Shown: positions 34,658 to 42,770 of the stretch, piece after piece
Position numbering within the stretch: position 1 is the first letter of the stretch
Layout: each line of letters begins with the position of its first letter
From: Rhizobium sophorae
GTDB lineage: Bacteria; Pseudomonadota; Alphaproteobacteria; Rhizobiales; Rhizobiaceae
Assembly: GCF_013087515.1 (NCBI RefSeq)
Contig: NZ_JABFCN010000003.1
Coordinates: 304,131 to 368,130, forward strand
Direction: 5' to 3'
DNA length: 64,000 nt
Position numbers and translations under genes: made by a program
The notes under the pieces: generated by a model
Seen by the model: the letters and a program-made list of their open reading frames with translations, nothing else
The model's database searches: none
What the model was told of the DNA's origin: nothing

Positions 34658-34887
34658 GCGTCACCACGGGTGAGCGCCATAATCGCGTCTGTATCAAGCC
34701 CCTCTCCGGCGTGTCCTCGAAGCTTTTGAAAGCGGCTGGTGGGCTGCTTCCTGTCGGCTCTTGTCAGTATCACGCTACCATCTGCGGTCCGATGAAAATC
34801 GACCTCGCTGCCGGGAACAATCCCGAGCAATTCTCGAACCGCTTAGGGGATGGTGACCTGCCCTTTTGCTGTGACTGTCGTCGTCAT
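34654..34887 (-). pseudogene. vapB: VapB/AbrB-type antitoxin with in-frame stop
   Basis: A 77-codon antitoxin frame reads MTTTVTAKGQVTIP, then TAA (codon 15, 34843-34845), then AVRELLGIVPGSEVDFHRTADGSVIL and so on to the TGA overlapping vapC. The swapped-hairpin AbrB/SpoVT domain normally has Lys at the stop position (VTIPKAVRELLG), so one base change (AAA to TAA) explains it. The rest is in frame and well conserved, including the C-terminal toxin-binding tail. Translation would stop after 14 residues unless the stop is read through, re-initiated, or is a sequencing error. Confidence 0.8.
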
Positions 34888-34899
34888 GCCGAAACCTCG

Positions 34900-34918
34900 T
34901 AATACCGCTTTGGTATTA
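34900..34918. promoter_or_regulatory. inverted repeat upstream of vapBC (probable autoregulatory operator)
   Basis: TAATACC (34900-34906) and GGTATTA (34912-34918) form a palindrome with a 5-nt spacer 13 bp before the antitoxin ATG, and a further GGTATTAC follows at once. VapB-type antitoxins repress from such sites. The rest of the gap to 35031 shows nothing recognisable. Confidence 0.5.
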
Positions 34919-35031
34919 GGTATTACTATCCGGTTTCGATTTCAACATTTCCATGTGAACCTTCTTATCGTCGCATACGGAGACCAAGCCCTCCGACTAG
35001 GCCAATATGTGTGCTCAACAAACGAGACGAT

Positions 35032-35155
35032 TTACCGGATCCTTCTCGCTTTGACATCGTGACCGCTGTTTGCGCCACCCAGCTTATCGCGCGCCGATCG
35101 AAGGTGCTTCGAGATCGCCGTTTGCGTGATGCCGATTATCGTGAGGAAATCTCAT
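35032..35155 (-). pseudogene. fragment of a LuxR-type helix-turn-helix domain
   Basis: A minus-strand frame reads FLTIIGITQTAISKHLRSAR, then DKLGGANS, and stops at 35032-35034. This matches the C-terminal recognition-helix region of LuxR-family regulators. No upstream part of the gene is present, and a stop codon lies immediately before it. It is a relic of a lost quorum-sensing-type regulator, consistent with the general decay around it. Confidence 0.45.
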
Positions 35156-35217
35156 GCGGCGCTGCTTGACACGCAACGAAAGCGTTGCTCGGAAAAAAAA
35201 GAGGGTTCGTGGGTTCA

Positions 35218-35754
35218 TCAGGTCTGCTGCGTTGTCGACGGGCTCAACGCGGACGTCGCCTGGTCGAAGGCGCCGATATCGCCGTAGGCGCGGGCGAGAA
35301 TCATTGCGCCTTCGAGCGCGGCAATGATGTGGTGAGCCCGTGCCATCGCGTCGGCACCTCCGACGCGGTTCGCCAGATCTTCGATGCAGCGACGGAAGAA
35401 CGATTGCACCTCAGCCGTCACTTCCGGGGCCAGAGCACCTGCCTCTGCGCCGAGAATGCCGCAGAGGCACATGCGCCCGTCGTGTTCGATCGTCTTTCTG
35501 ACTGCTGCCCGATATGTGTTGATCGCATCCTCAGGGCTCTCGTCAGGCTTTGCTTCAACAGCCGCGAGGAATCGCTTCGCATAGCGGTGAGCCACAGCCG
35601 CCGCTAACTTCGCCTTCGTAGGAAAGTGGTGATGGACGCTTGCGCTCCTGATACCGGCTTCGGCTGCAAGATCGCGGAAACTAAACCCTGCATAGCCCTT
35701 ATCGCGGATGCGCGCTTCTGCCAGATCCATCAGACGCTCGGCCATTCCAATCAC
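35218..35754 (-). CDS. TetR-family regulator, palindrome regulon (paralogue 1)
   Basis: This 178-residue TetR protein has an N-terminal HTH with GYAGFSFRDLAAEAGIRSASVHHHFPTKAKLAAAV. The ligand domain contains DGRMCLCGILGAEAG (two Cys), CIEDLANRVGG and ALEGAMILARAYGDIGAFDQA. It is strikingly similar to the TetR proteins at 35889-36440 and 51561-52097. A copy of the CTATCTATCGATAG operator lies immediately upstream of its ribosome site, so it is probably autoregulated and one of the regulators of the electrophile-defence genes. The start is a GTG at 35754 with AGGAGG upstream. Confidence 0.86.
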   Translation of the reverse strand: MIGMAERLMDLAEARIRDKGYAGFSFRDLAAEAGIRSASVHHHFPTKAKLAAAVAHRYAKRFLAAVEAKPDESPEDAINTYRAAVRKTIEHDGRMCLCGILGAEAGALAPEVTAEVQSFFRRCIEDLANRVGGADAMARAHHIIAALEGAMILARAYGDIGAFDQATSALSPSTTQQT

Positions 35755-35767
35755 GATATCCTCCTGT

Positions 35768-35781
35768 CTATCGATAGATAG
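35768..35781 (-). promoter_or_regulatory. CTATCGATAG palindrome operator at TetR 1
   Basis: On the minus strand this is CTATCTATCGATAG followed by ACAGGAGG, so it abuts the TetR 1 ribosome site, 14 bp before the start codon. The same 14-mer plus ACAGGAG context precedes TetR 3 at 51532. It is likely an autoregulatory operator. Confidence 0.75.
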
Positions 35782-35888
35782 ACTAATTTGGCGTGATTGG
35801 CCAGCGAAATTTATGCCGCCGCGCTAATGGAAGCGAATCACCCGGGTCTCGGTTCGGGAAGCTTCCGCGTTTCAGTAGATCGACAAGT

Positions 35889-36440
35889 CTACTTGGCGCG
35901 CCCCGCTGCGGCCTTCACCGGAGCAGGTTTCCTGTTCTTGGCGAATTCGCGCGTTGCGTTGTCGTAGACGCTGAAGTCGTTCACCGCGTTAGCGACCACC
36001 AACGCGCCCGTGATTGTGGAAAGCAATTGCGATGCCTCGTCCGGCGACAGTCCATGCTCGACAATCTTTTCGTGACACATTTTGAAGAAGCGCTTGACCT
36101 CCGCCGCTACCTCCGGAGGCAAGTCTTCCGACGACGCACCAAGGACGGCGCACGGGCACATCCGGTCCGGGGAGTGCAGCGTCCCGCGAAACGCCTTCAC
36201 CCATACTTTGACTGGATTGTCTTCTTTGGCGAGTTCGCGCTCGAACATCTCCGCGCTCTCGGCGGTATAGCGCTTGATGACCGCTGCAGCGAGGTCTCCC
36301 TTGGTTGGGAAGTGGTAGTGCACGCTCGAACTCTTCACGCCGACGTCGACGGCGATCTCGCGAAAACTGAAACCGTTGAAGCCGCCTCTCCGCATCCGCC
36401 GCTCCGCGGCGTCCATGATGGCGGCAGCGAGATCACTCAT
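35889..36440 (-). CDS. TetR-family regulator, palindrome regulon (paralogue 2)
   Basis: This 183-residue TetR protein has the HTH FNGFSFREIAVDVGVKSSSVHYHFPTKGDLAAAV and the ligand-domain motif DRMCPCAVLGASSEDLPPEV with the same conserved Cys pair position as paralogue 1. The recognition helix SSSVHYHF is nearly identical to those of paralogues 1 and 3 (SASVHHHF), which predicts a shared DNA site. The start at 36440 is chosen over the longer frame because GGAG precedes it. Two operator-like palindromes lie upstream (36458-36521), between it and the divergent gene at 36658. Confidence 0.86.
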   Translation of the reverse strand: MSDLAAAIMDAAERRMRRGGFNGFSFREIAVDVGVKSSSVHYHFPTKGDLAAAVIKRYTAESAEMFERELAKEDNPVKVWVKAFRGTLHSPDRMCPCAVLGASSEDLPPEVAAEVKRFFKMCHEKIVEHGLSPDEASQLLSTITGALVVANAVNDFSVYDNATREFAKNRKPAPVKAAAGRAK

Positions 36441-36457
36441 AAGGTCTGCTCCGTTGA

Positions 36458-36521
36458 CTATCTCTCGATAGGTAGGGTTTTGCCATACAAAAAACAACAA
36501 CTTTAATCTATCTATCGATAG
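36458..36521 (-). promoter_or_regulatory. operator pair upstream of TetR 2 / divergent ABM gene
   Basis: CTATCTATCGATAG is at 36508-36521, and an imperfect copy, CTATCTCTCGATAGGTAG, is at 36458-36475, with core centres 50 bp apart. This is the same two-site plan as the regulon promoters. It probably controls TetR 2 on the minus strand and perhaps the divergent gene at 36658. Confidence 0.65.
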
Positions 36522-36657
36522 GACACTATGCTAAGCGAATCGGTCGGCTATTTCGAATAGCGAGCGCCTCTGTCTGATCACAGAATGGCCGAGCGCGATC
36601 CGCCAGCACAGCGACGTCTGTTCCCAACTGAAGCTCAAAGCAAATGGGTCGAGCAAA

Positions 36658-37320
36658 ATGTTCTCCGTCATCTTCGAGGTCCATCCTAAACCGAGCGAAT
36701 TCGAGCTCTACCTTGCGCTTGCCAAAAATCTGAAGCCGATCCTTGAGGCGATCGACGGTTTCATCGACAACGAACGGTTTGAGAGCAGGTCCAGACCGGG
36801 CTGGATCCTCTCGCATTCGACCTGGCGCGACGAGAAGTCCGTTGTGCGATGGCGTACGGTCGCAAAGCATCATGAAACGCAGCGGCGCGGTCGTGACGAG
36901 GTTTTCAAGGACTATCATCTTCGTGTGGGCGAGATCGTGTCCGATTCAACGCCTCCGGAGGGATTGAAGCTGGTCGAGCAGCGACTGGATGAGACGGAGA
37001 TCGGCGACGCCAAGTTCGCTGCATTTACCGAGATCTCGCCCAACGGCGACCCTGTCCCCGGAAACCTAGTGGACATCCTGGCGCTCGATCGACACGGCCC
37101 CGCATTGCTCGACCATGATATCTTCGCCAGCATCTATAATGAGGGGAAACTGGCGCTCCTCACCTCTTGGCGTGACCGTGGGTCGGCAGAGGCGTTCGAC
37201 GTCGATCCTCTCGCGAGCATTGGCTCGCTCAGGCATCGCATCGTCCGCATCGTGCGCGACTACGGCATGTTCGACCGACGCGAGAGCCCGCAATACTATG
37301 CCGATGTCACGCACGCCTGA
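36658..37320 (+). CDS. two-domain antibiotic biosynthesis monooxygenase-like protein
   Basis: This 220-residue protein looks like two dimeric alpha+beta barrel (ABM/EthD-like) halves. The first (residues 1-105) has MFSVIFEVHPKPSEFELYLALA, GFIDNERFESR and SWRDEKSVVRWR-type residues (here TWRDEKSVVRWRTVAKHH). The second (105-220) has LVDILALDRHGPALL, and LLTSWRDRGSAEAF mirrors the first half. Such proteins often oxidise or scavenge quinones and other reactive organics. It is divergent from TetR 2 and close to the operator pair, so it is probably part of the regulon. The ribosome site is weak. Confidence 0.68.
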   Translation: MFSVIFEVHPKPSEFELYLALAKNLKPILEAIDGFIDNERFESRSRPGWILSHSTWRDEKSVVRWRTVAKHHETQRRGRDEVFKDYHLRVGEIVSDSTPPEGLKLVEQRLDETEIGDAKFAAFTEISPNGDPVPGNLVDILALDRHGPALLDHDIFASIYNEGKLALLTSWRDRGSAEAFDVDPLASIGSLRHRIVRIVRDYGMFDRRESPQYYADVTHA

Positions 37321-37380
37321 CCGCGCGCAGAGGTTTACCACAGTCGGCGATCCTCCGTCGGCGCAAGCATCTATCCAACT

Positions 37381-37974
37381 TTACACGTCGCGCATTTCCA
37401 CGAGGTAAGGCGCCTGGACGGGGATCGCGCTTCGGAACAGGAGCTCTGCCGGGAGGCGGTGTCGCGTTCCGGCAGGCCATCCGTTGGCAAGCCACGTGCC
37501 GTATGGCATCAACGTGCTCAGTCCACGTCGCGCCGGTTTTCGGCGGGCATTGCCGCTGTTGATGGGGGACACAAAAGCGTCAGTGCCATACTTTTCGAGC
37601 AGCGTAGGTGCGTCGAACGTCAGCAGAACCTGCGGGCGGTCACCACATGCGTGGCGCTGGCGCTCCATCCGGCTTTCATCGAGCCAGAAGAAAACGAAAT
37701 CGTTAAGAAGCGCATACCAGTCTCCCGGTGTCAGACCGTCTTCGAGCGCCCGCTCGAGAGCGGAGGGAGGCATCGGCTTCTGATCCCTGATCAGGATCGA
37801 TTGCGATAGTTGCTGATTTTCTTTTCTGTGCCCCCGGAGCCGCTCGGTTCGCTCCTTTTCTGAAATGCAAGCTAGGTCGAATAGGCGCCTGGTACTCAAC
37901 AAGCCGTGCTCAAGTATGGACGGAAGATTGGAAGCCTCCGCCAGATGAAAGACTTTCCTGATGGTTGTGCTCAT
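37381..37974 (-). CDS. DUF7002-like protein, resembling ADP-ribosyltransferase-fold proteins
   Basis: This 197-residue protein begins VFHLAEASNLPSILEHGLLSTRRLFDLA, a pattern shared by DUF7002 proteins and reminiscent of the N-terminal NAD-binding segment of DarT-type ADP-ribosyltransferases (H-x-T/A-x2-x-NL-x2-IL-x2-GL-x-S). It continues with FVFFWLDESRMERQRHACGDRPQVLLTFDA and VSPINSGNARRKPARRG. A catalytic Glu is not obvious by eye, so activity is uncertain. It lies among DNA-repair and detoxification genes but has no operator of its own; the nearest palindrome is the degenerate copy at 38055. Confidence 0.6.
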   Translation of the reverse strand: MSTTIRKVFHLAEASNLPSILEHGLLSTRRLFDLACISEKERTERLRGHRKENQQLSQSILIRDQKPMPPSALERALEDGLTPGDWYALLNDFVFFWLDESRMERQRHACGDRPQVLLTFDAPTLLEKYGTDAFVSPINSGNARRKPARRGLSTLMPYGTWLANGWPAGTRHRLPAELLFRSAIPVQAPYLVEMRDV

Positions 37975-38054
37975 TGAGTTTGAATTTCCTCTTCACGTGA
38001 TCGCGAACCGAAATTTCCGGCGGTCTCACGGGATCGCCAGCGGATCCATGTAAA

Positions 38055-38072
38055 CTATCGATCGATAGATAT
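38055..38072. promoter_or_regulatory. degenerate copy of the palindrome
   Basis: CTATCGATCGATAGATAT differs from the regulon palindrome by an inserted CGAT-type unit. It lies 80 bp upstream of the DUF7002-like gene (minus strand) and 240 bp before the pair at 38294-38354. The surrounding 37975-38293 stretch otherwise holds no recognisable gene. Confidence 0.35.
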
Positions 38073-38293
38073 ACCGGTTATGCGCGTTGTGACGAAACGG
38101 AATGCCCTTTCTGCACAATGAAGTGCCAAGGGTTGGCGTCGTATCACCAGGGTCTCGTGACAGAGCCCGTCAGATGGTCCCTCATCATGAGCTGGAAATC
38201 CTCTGTCTACCAAATGGATAGCCGGATCGCGCCCTTGGGCTTGAGGTCCTGGGGGTACCCATTGCATTTTAGCAGGATTTACCGAAAGCCGGT

Positions 38294-38354
38294 CTATCGA
38301 TAGATAGAGCTTGACTCCGGAATTCGCCTCATCTAGCTATCTATCGATAGGTAG
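38294..38354 (+). promoter_or_regulatory. regulon promoter with flanking operators (isochorismatase operon)
   Basis: CTATCGATAGATAG is at 38294-38307, then AGC, then TTGACT (-35, 38311-38316). A second operator, CTATCTATCGATAGGTAG (38337-38354), overlaps the expected -10 (TAGCTA, 38334-38339). Core centres are 47 bp apart. The gene start is 63 bp downstream. Binding of a TetR dimer at both sites would block RNA polymerase. Confidence 0.75.
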
Positions 38355-38416
38355 CTAAAACCTATTCCACGGACCGACACCGCGCAGAGGCGCCCGAAAT
38401 TGGAAGGAGCTTTCAA

Positions 38417-39106
38417 ATGCTGTTCGAACACAAGGTCAACATGGAAATCAGCGGTGATCGGACCGCGCTCGTGCTTGTCGATATCCAAAACGACTTCCTC
38501 ACGGACGGCGGCAAATATTTCGTCATGATCGAGGAGTTGATGAAGAAGAACAACGTGAACGCCAACCTTGAAACCTTGCTGAAGGCCGCCAAGGAACACG
38601 GCTATCCGGTATTCATGTCACCGCATTACTTCTTCCCTCATGATCACAAAGGCAAGACCCACCTGAGCCCCATGGAAGACCTTGCTCTCCACGGTGACGT
38701 CGTAGCGCGCGCGAGCCCGCTTCACACGCACGATCTCCCGGGCAGCGGTGCGGACATTCCCGACCGGTTCAAGCCGTACATGGAAGACGAGAATACGACA
38801 GTCGTGTCGCGCCACGTCACCTACGCGCCCACCAGCGATCTCGCCTATATGCTCCGCCGCCGAAAGATCGAGACGGTCGTCATGGCGGGACCGGTAGCCA
38901 ACCTCTGCCTCGAAGACCACATGCGCAACCTCATCCGTGACGGCTTCGAAACCGTGATGGTGCGCGATGCCGTCGCCGCCGCTGCGAATGAGGAAGGCTC
39001 GGGTCTCGACGCCGCCATGATCAACTGGCGGTTTATGGCCGGCGCGGTGTGGACCACCGAAGAGACCGTGCGCCGAATGGCCGAAGCCGCCAAGGCTACC
39101 GCCTGA
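38417..39106 (+). CDS. isochorismatase-family cysteine hydrolase
   Basis: This 229-residue alpha/beta hydrolase of the isochorismatase/nicotinamidase superfamily has the catalytic Asp in ALVLVDIQNDFLTDGG (residue about 23), the presumed nucleophilic Cys in GPVANLCLEDHMRNL, and in place of the usual Lys a SRHVTYAP segment (Arg). The Lys-to-Arg change may alter activity. An AAGGAG site precedes the ATG. It is the first gene of the operon behind the double-operator promoter, followed by DJ-1/PfpI, cupin and SnoaL genes, so it probably removes a reactive or toxic small amide or acid. Confidence 0.8.
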   Translation: MLFEHKVNMEISGDRTALVLVDIQNDFLTDGGKYFVMIEELMKKNNVNANLETLLKAAKEHGYPVFMSPHYFFPHDHKGKTHLSPMEDLALHGDVVARASPLHTHDLPGSGADIPDRFKPYMEDENTTVVSRHVTYAPTSDLAYMLRRRKIETVVMAGPVANLCLEDHMRNLIRDGFETVMVRDAVAAAANEEGSGLDAAMINWRFMAGAVWTTEETVRRMAEAAKATA

Positions 39107-39244
39107 GATAGACCCATCGCCCATGGGCCGCAGCAGGACAAATAACATCCGACTTGGCGCGCCCCTCAGAGTTGATTTGCGCGCCCATCCGGCACCACCA
39201 CGCGCAAGCAAGAACCATCAATTTTTCGACCACTGGAGATTCAG

Positions 39245-40033
39245 ATGAACAAGGGTACCATTCTCGTCATCGGTTCGAACGCGACCGAGCTTGAAGCAAA
39301 AGGCGGCGGCACGATCACGATCGGCCAATTCCTCAACGAAACCGCGGTTCCGCTGATGGCGCTCGTCGCTGCTGGCTACGACTTCGTCCTCGCCACCCCG
39401 ACCGGCGAGAAACCGCATATGGACAAAGATTCCGATGCATTGATCTACTTCGCGCAGGACGACGCGGCCCGGACGAAGGCTCGCGATTTCTTCAACAACA
39501 ATCCTTCGATGAACGACGTCCGCACGATCCGCTCTGTGATCGATGCCGGACTTGAACGGTTCGCCGGCGTCTTCTTCCCGGGTGGCCACGCGCCTATCGT
39601 CGACGTGATGCAGGACCCCGACGCGGGCGAAGTGCTTCGCTACTTCCACGGCGCCAGCAAGCCGACCGCCGCGATCTGCCACGGCCCGATTAGTGTTTTG
39701 GCGGCACTCGACAAAGCGCGCGAGTTTCGCGCGGCCCTGATCGACGGCAACGAGGTGAAGGCGCGCGAACTGGGCAAGGGGTGGCAGTATGCCGGCTATC
39801 GCATGACCGTCTTCTCGCGCAGCGAAGAGGAATACGCGGAAGATAACGTCTTCCACAAGAAGCTGATCTTCAACATGCCCGACGCCCTCGAGGCGGCCGG
39901 CGCCGAGGTCATCAACGCCGACAACTTCACCTCATTTGTCGTTGTCGATCGCGAGCTGATCACGGCCCAGAACCCGATGTCGGACCACGAACTCGCCGCG
40001 AAGTTCATCGAGGCCCTCGAGAAGACGGCCTGA
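39245..40033 (+). CDS. DJ-1/PfpI-family protein (Hsp31/glyoxalase-like)
   Basis: This 262-residue DJ-1/PfpI superfamily protein has the nucleophile elbow AAICHGPISVL (Cys) and the acidic/His context GVFFPGGHAPIVDV, plus the Hsp31-type long insert GWQYAGYRMTVFSRSEEEYAE. Members act as glutathione-independent glyoxalases, deglycases or stress chaperones that remove methylglyoxal and other reactive carbonyls. It lies second in the operator-controlled operon, supporting a reactive-electrophile role. A GGAG site precedes the ATG. The substrate is inferred from the family only. Confidence 0.83.
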   Translation: MNKGTILVIGSNATELEAKGGGTITIGQFLNETAVPLMALVAAGYDFVLATPTGEKPHMDKDSDALIYFAQDDAARTKARDFFNNNPSMNDVRTIRSVIDAGLERFAGVFFPGGHAPIVDVMQDPDAGEVLRYFHGASKPTAAICHGPISVLAALDKAREFRAALIDGNEVKARELGKGWQYAGYRMTVFSRSEEEYAEDNVFHKKLIFNMPDALEAAGAEVINADNFTSFVVVDRELITAQNPMSDHELAAKFIEALEKTA

Positions 40034-40075
40034 TACCGAATCTTCATCGGCAGCACGAACCCCAGGAGAGATACC

Positions 40076-40549
40076 ATGAAAAAGTTGTTCGCGGTCGCCG
40101 CATTGGCAACGCTCGCATTCACGACGGCCGCACAGGCGCAGGATTCTTCGTATCCTCCGGCCTACGGCGGCGAATCCGTCACCAAGCCGGCCAGCGCGTT
40201 CTCTTTTAATGACACAGGCGCGAGGGGTGTTAATCCCAAGACCGGCATCAAGTTCTCCAACGTCTGGGGGGATGCGACCAAGGGTGCTCACGGCGCCTTC
40301 TTCCGGTTCGATCCGGGTTTTGTTAGCAAGCTCCACAGCCACACCTACGACTATTATGCAGTCGTCATTAAGGGGCAGCTGGAAAACTATCAGCCGGGGC
40401 AGAACCCGGAGAAGCTCGGGCCGGGGTCTTACTGGTATCAGCGCGGAAAGCAGGCCCATACGACTTCGTGCGTCTCCAAGCAGCCGTGCGAAATCTACAT
40501 CGTCCAGCAGAATAAGTTCGACGCACAGATTCCGCCCGTGACCGAATAG
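40076..40549 (+). CDS. secreted cupin-like protein
   Basis: This 157-residue protein has a clear Sec signal (MKKLFAVAALATLAFTTAAQA, cleavage after AQA). A single cupin core follows: GAFFRFDPGFVSKLHSHTYDYYAVVIKG (H-x-H and Tyr region), then QPGQNPEKLGPGSYWYQRGKQAHTTSC. The metal ligands of the first cupin motif (HSH) and the later His are present. A Cys pair in the C-terminal half may form a periplasmic disulphide. The function is not known. Its position in the operon suggests a periplasmic step of detoxification. Confidence 0.72.
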   Translation: MKKLFAVAALATLAFTTAAQAQDSSYPPAYGGESVTKPASAFSFNDTGARGVNPKTGIKFSNVWGDATKGAHGAFFRFDPGFVSKLHSHTYDYYAVVIKGQLENYQPGQNPEKLGPGSYWYQRGKQAHTTSCVSKQPCEIYIVQQNKFDAQIPPVTE

Positions 40550-40772
40550 ACGAACGCGATCTGCGTCAAACGTCTCCCGTCGCATTGCCGGGGGACGTTC
40601 TCCACGCGGCGCATTGTGCCCCCCATGGCACTGCGCCGCGTGCTGAATATACCAGGCTGTCAACATGGGCCCTGCCCTTGCGCTGGCAATTGATCCCTAG
40701 GCACGCCCCTCCCCGAAAAGAATTCATCCGCAACGGCGATCGCCGACGGCAAGACAAGATTGGAATGAAAAC

Positions 40773-41165
40773 ATGACAACCGAGAGCCTTTCCGAACAGA
40801 ATAAGAAGACTGTCCTGGCATTCTACAAGGAAGCGCATTTCGACGGTGACGTCGATGGCGCGATCGCCCGCCATGTCGGCGACACCTACATTCAGCACAC
40901 TGCCGGCGCCGAGGACGGCGTCGAAGGACTGCGGGCCTTCATCAACGGCTTCTTGGCCGCGTTCCCCAACGCCAAAGGTGATATCCGGCGCGTTCTCGCC
41001 GACGGCGACCTGGTTGCGGTCCACGCACACTGGACCGGCTTGGTCAGCGAGAACGGCGATGTTGGCATCGATATGTTCCGAGTCGAGAACGGCAAGCTCG
41101 TCGAGCATTGGGACGTGTTCGCACCCGTCCCTACGACGTCCAAAAACGGCAACACTGTTTACTAA
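40773..41165 (+). CDS. SnoaL/NTF2-like protein
   Basis: This 130-residue member of the SnoaL-like polyketide-cyclase fold has the pattern VLAFYKEAHFDGDVDGAIARHVGDTYIQHTAGAEDGVEGL, AFPNAKGDIRRVLADGDLVAVHAHWTG and FRVENGKLVEHWDVFAPVP. Members bind small hydrophobic molecules and may catalyse aldol-type or hydrolytic steps. The 223-bp gap before it shows no separate promoter, so it is probably the fourth gene of the operon. Confidence 0.78.
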   Translation: MTTESLSEQNKKTVLAFYKEAHFDGDVDGAIARHVGDTYIQHTAGAEDGVEGLRAFINGFLAAFPNAKGDIRRVLADGDLVAVHAHWTGLVSENGDVGIDMFRVENGKLVEHWDVFAPVPTTSKNGNTVY

Positions 41166-41231
41166 CGCCCTGTTCGGGGGCCGTTTCGGCGGCCCTCGAC
41201 GCTTGGATGCAGACGCGTAGGAGATATCGCC

Positions 41232-42544
41232 GTGGCCAATCGCAACACAAATTCGGCCAAGCCGCCGGTGGAGGAGATGGTCGACGCGATCAGCGCCACG
41301 CCCGGCTTCTTTGGCTGGAGGGTCGTTACCGCAGCTTTCACTGTCGCGGTGTTCGGTTGGGGCACCGGCTTTTATGGCCCACCCGTCTATCTGGAGGTTG
41401 TGCACCAGTCGCGAGGCTGGCCGATCGCGCTCATCTCAGGCGCCGTAACCCTGCATTTCCTGGTTGGCCTTGCCCTCATTCCGAACCTGCCGAAGCTTTA
41501 ACGTCGCTTCGGACTGCCGATCGGCACCTTCGCCGGCGGCATTATCACGGCGATCGGTGTCATGGGCTGGGCTCTGGCGAACACGCCGTGGCTGCTTTAC
41601 GCAGCGGCCTTCTTGTCCGGTATAGGATGGTCCGCTCGCGGTGCTGTTGCCATCAACGCTATCGTCTCCCCGTGGTTTGCCGCCAAACGCCCGTTAGCGC
41701 TCGGTGTCGCCTTCAACGGTGGCAGCGTTGGAGGCGTGATCTTCTCACCGGTCTGGGTCGCTCTGATCGACGCAATCGGGTTTCCGGCCGCCGCGCTTTC
41801 GGTCAGCGCCGGGATGCTAGCCACGCTCGGCGTGCTATCGGCCTTCGTGCTGACGCGATCACCGGAGGCCTTAACCAGGCGCCCGACGGCGCCCCGTTCA
41901 GCGCTTCAATTCTTCCAGTCGGCGCGCCGGTTCAAACGGTCGCCCCATCCGCGCCCCTTCGGCTTTTCCATGATCGAGCCTTCCTCACGTTCTGCATTGG
42001 AATGACACTGGCCTTGTTCGCGCAAACTGGGCTCGTCGCGCATCTCGTCGGTGTTGGCGCCAGCACTCGGAAGACAAGGTGCCGGGCTTGCCGCCGGCGC
42101 GTCCGGCGTTGCCGCCGTCGTCGGCCGCCTAGCCGTCGGCTGGCGTGCATCGGGCACCTCGAACTGGCGCGCCATCGCCTCCTACAGTCTCATTGCACAA
42201 GCGCTCGGATGCGGCGTGCTGCTCGTCGCCGACGGAGGCAGCCCTGCCCTCCTCGTCGTCGGCCTCGTGCTCTTCGGCCTCGGGGTTGGCAATGCCATCT
42301 CCGTTCCGCCGGTGATCGCCAATCTTGATTTCTCTAAGGAAGACGCTGCGCGGGCTGTGGCCTTGATCGTCGCCATCTCGCAGGGCGCGCCTACGCCATT
42401 GCTCCCGCCGTGTTTGGCCTCTTCCGCGAGCTTTGGTCGGACGAGATCATTTTCGTCGCGTCGGTTGTGATTCAGCTCGCTGCGATTGGCGCTTACCTCT
42501 TTGGCTCCGGACGCGCCGCACCGCCGCACGTGGCCGTCGACTAG
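41232..42544 (+). pseudogene. MFS transporter pseudogene (one nonsense, three frameshifts)
   Basis: Fragments of one 12-helix major-facilitator transporter can be read in succession. Frame 1 runs from ATG 41232 (FFGWRVVTAAFTVAVFGWG) to a TAA at 41499-41501 that replaces an expected Tyr codon. The same frame then continues (RRFGLPIGTFAGGIITAIGV to SAFVLTRSPEAL). It shifts near 41870 (AFLTFCIGMTLALFAQTGLVAHL), shifts back near 42050 (GAGLAAGASGVAAVVGRLAVGW) and shifts again near 42385 (AYAIAPAVFGLFRELW) to the TAG at 42542-42544. The gene lies downstream of the SnoaL gene and was probably the export component of that operon. Confidence 0.82.
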
Positions 42545-42770
42545 CAGCTGCGCCCGTCAGGCGGGTGCGACGCCGACCGGCTTCGATCCCGGCCCAGCGA
42601 GGTCGGCTATTGTTGCCAGCGTATGCCCGGCTGCGCCCCAGGCGAGGCGCACGACCGTTATTCTCCGTCAGGCTGACCATCAATGTTGATAGGCCCTCGC
42701 CCCTCGGCGTGTGGCCTGAGCGAGCACAGCACGCGACGTCCGCCGCGTGCAAACCAGCTCGGAGATCGTG

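Noticed and set aside
34930..35030. Possible extension of the LuxR-type fragment or another gene
   Set aside because: Frames are interrupted and no motif is visible beyond the vapBC operator and the HTH relic.
35871..35890. AGTAGA...TCTACT inverted repeat at the end of TetR 2
   Set aside because: The arms are only 6 bp with an 8-nt loop and no T-tract, and it overlaps the coding end. It is too weak to call a terminator.
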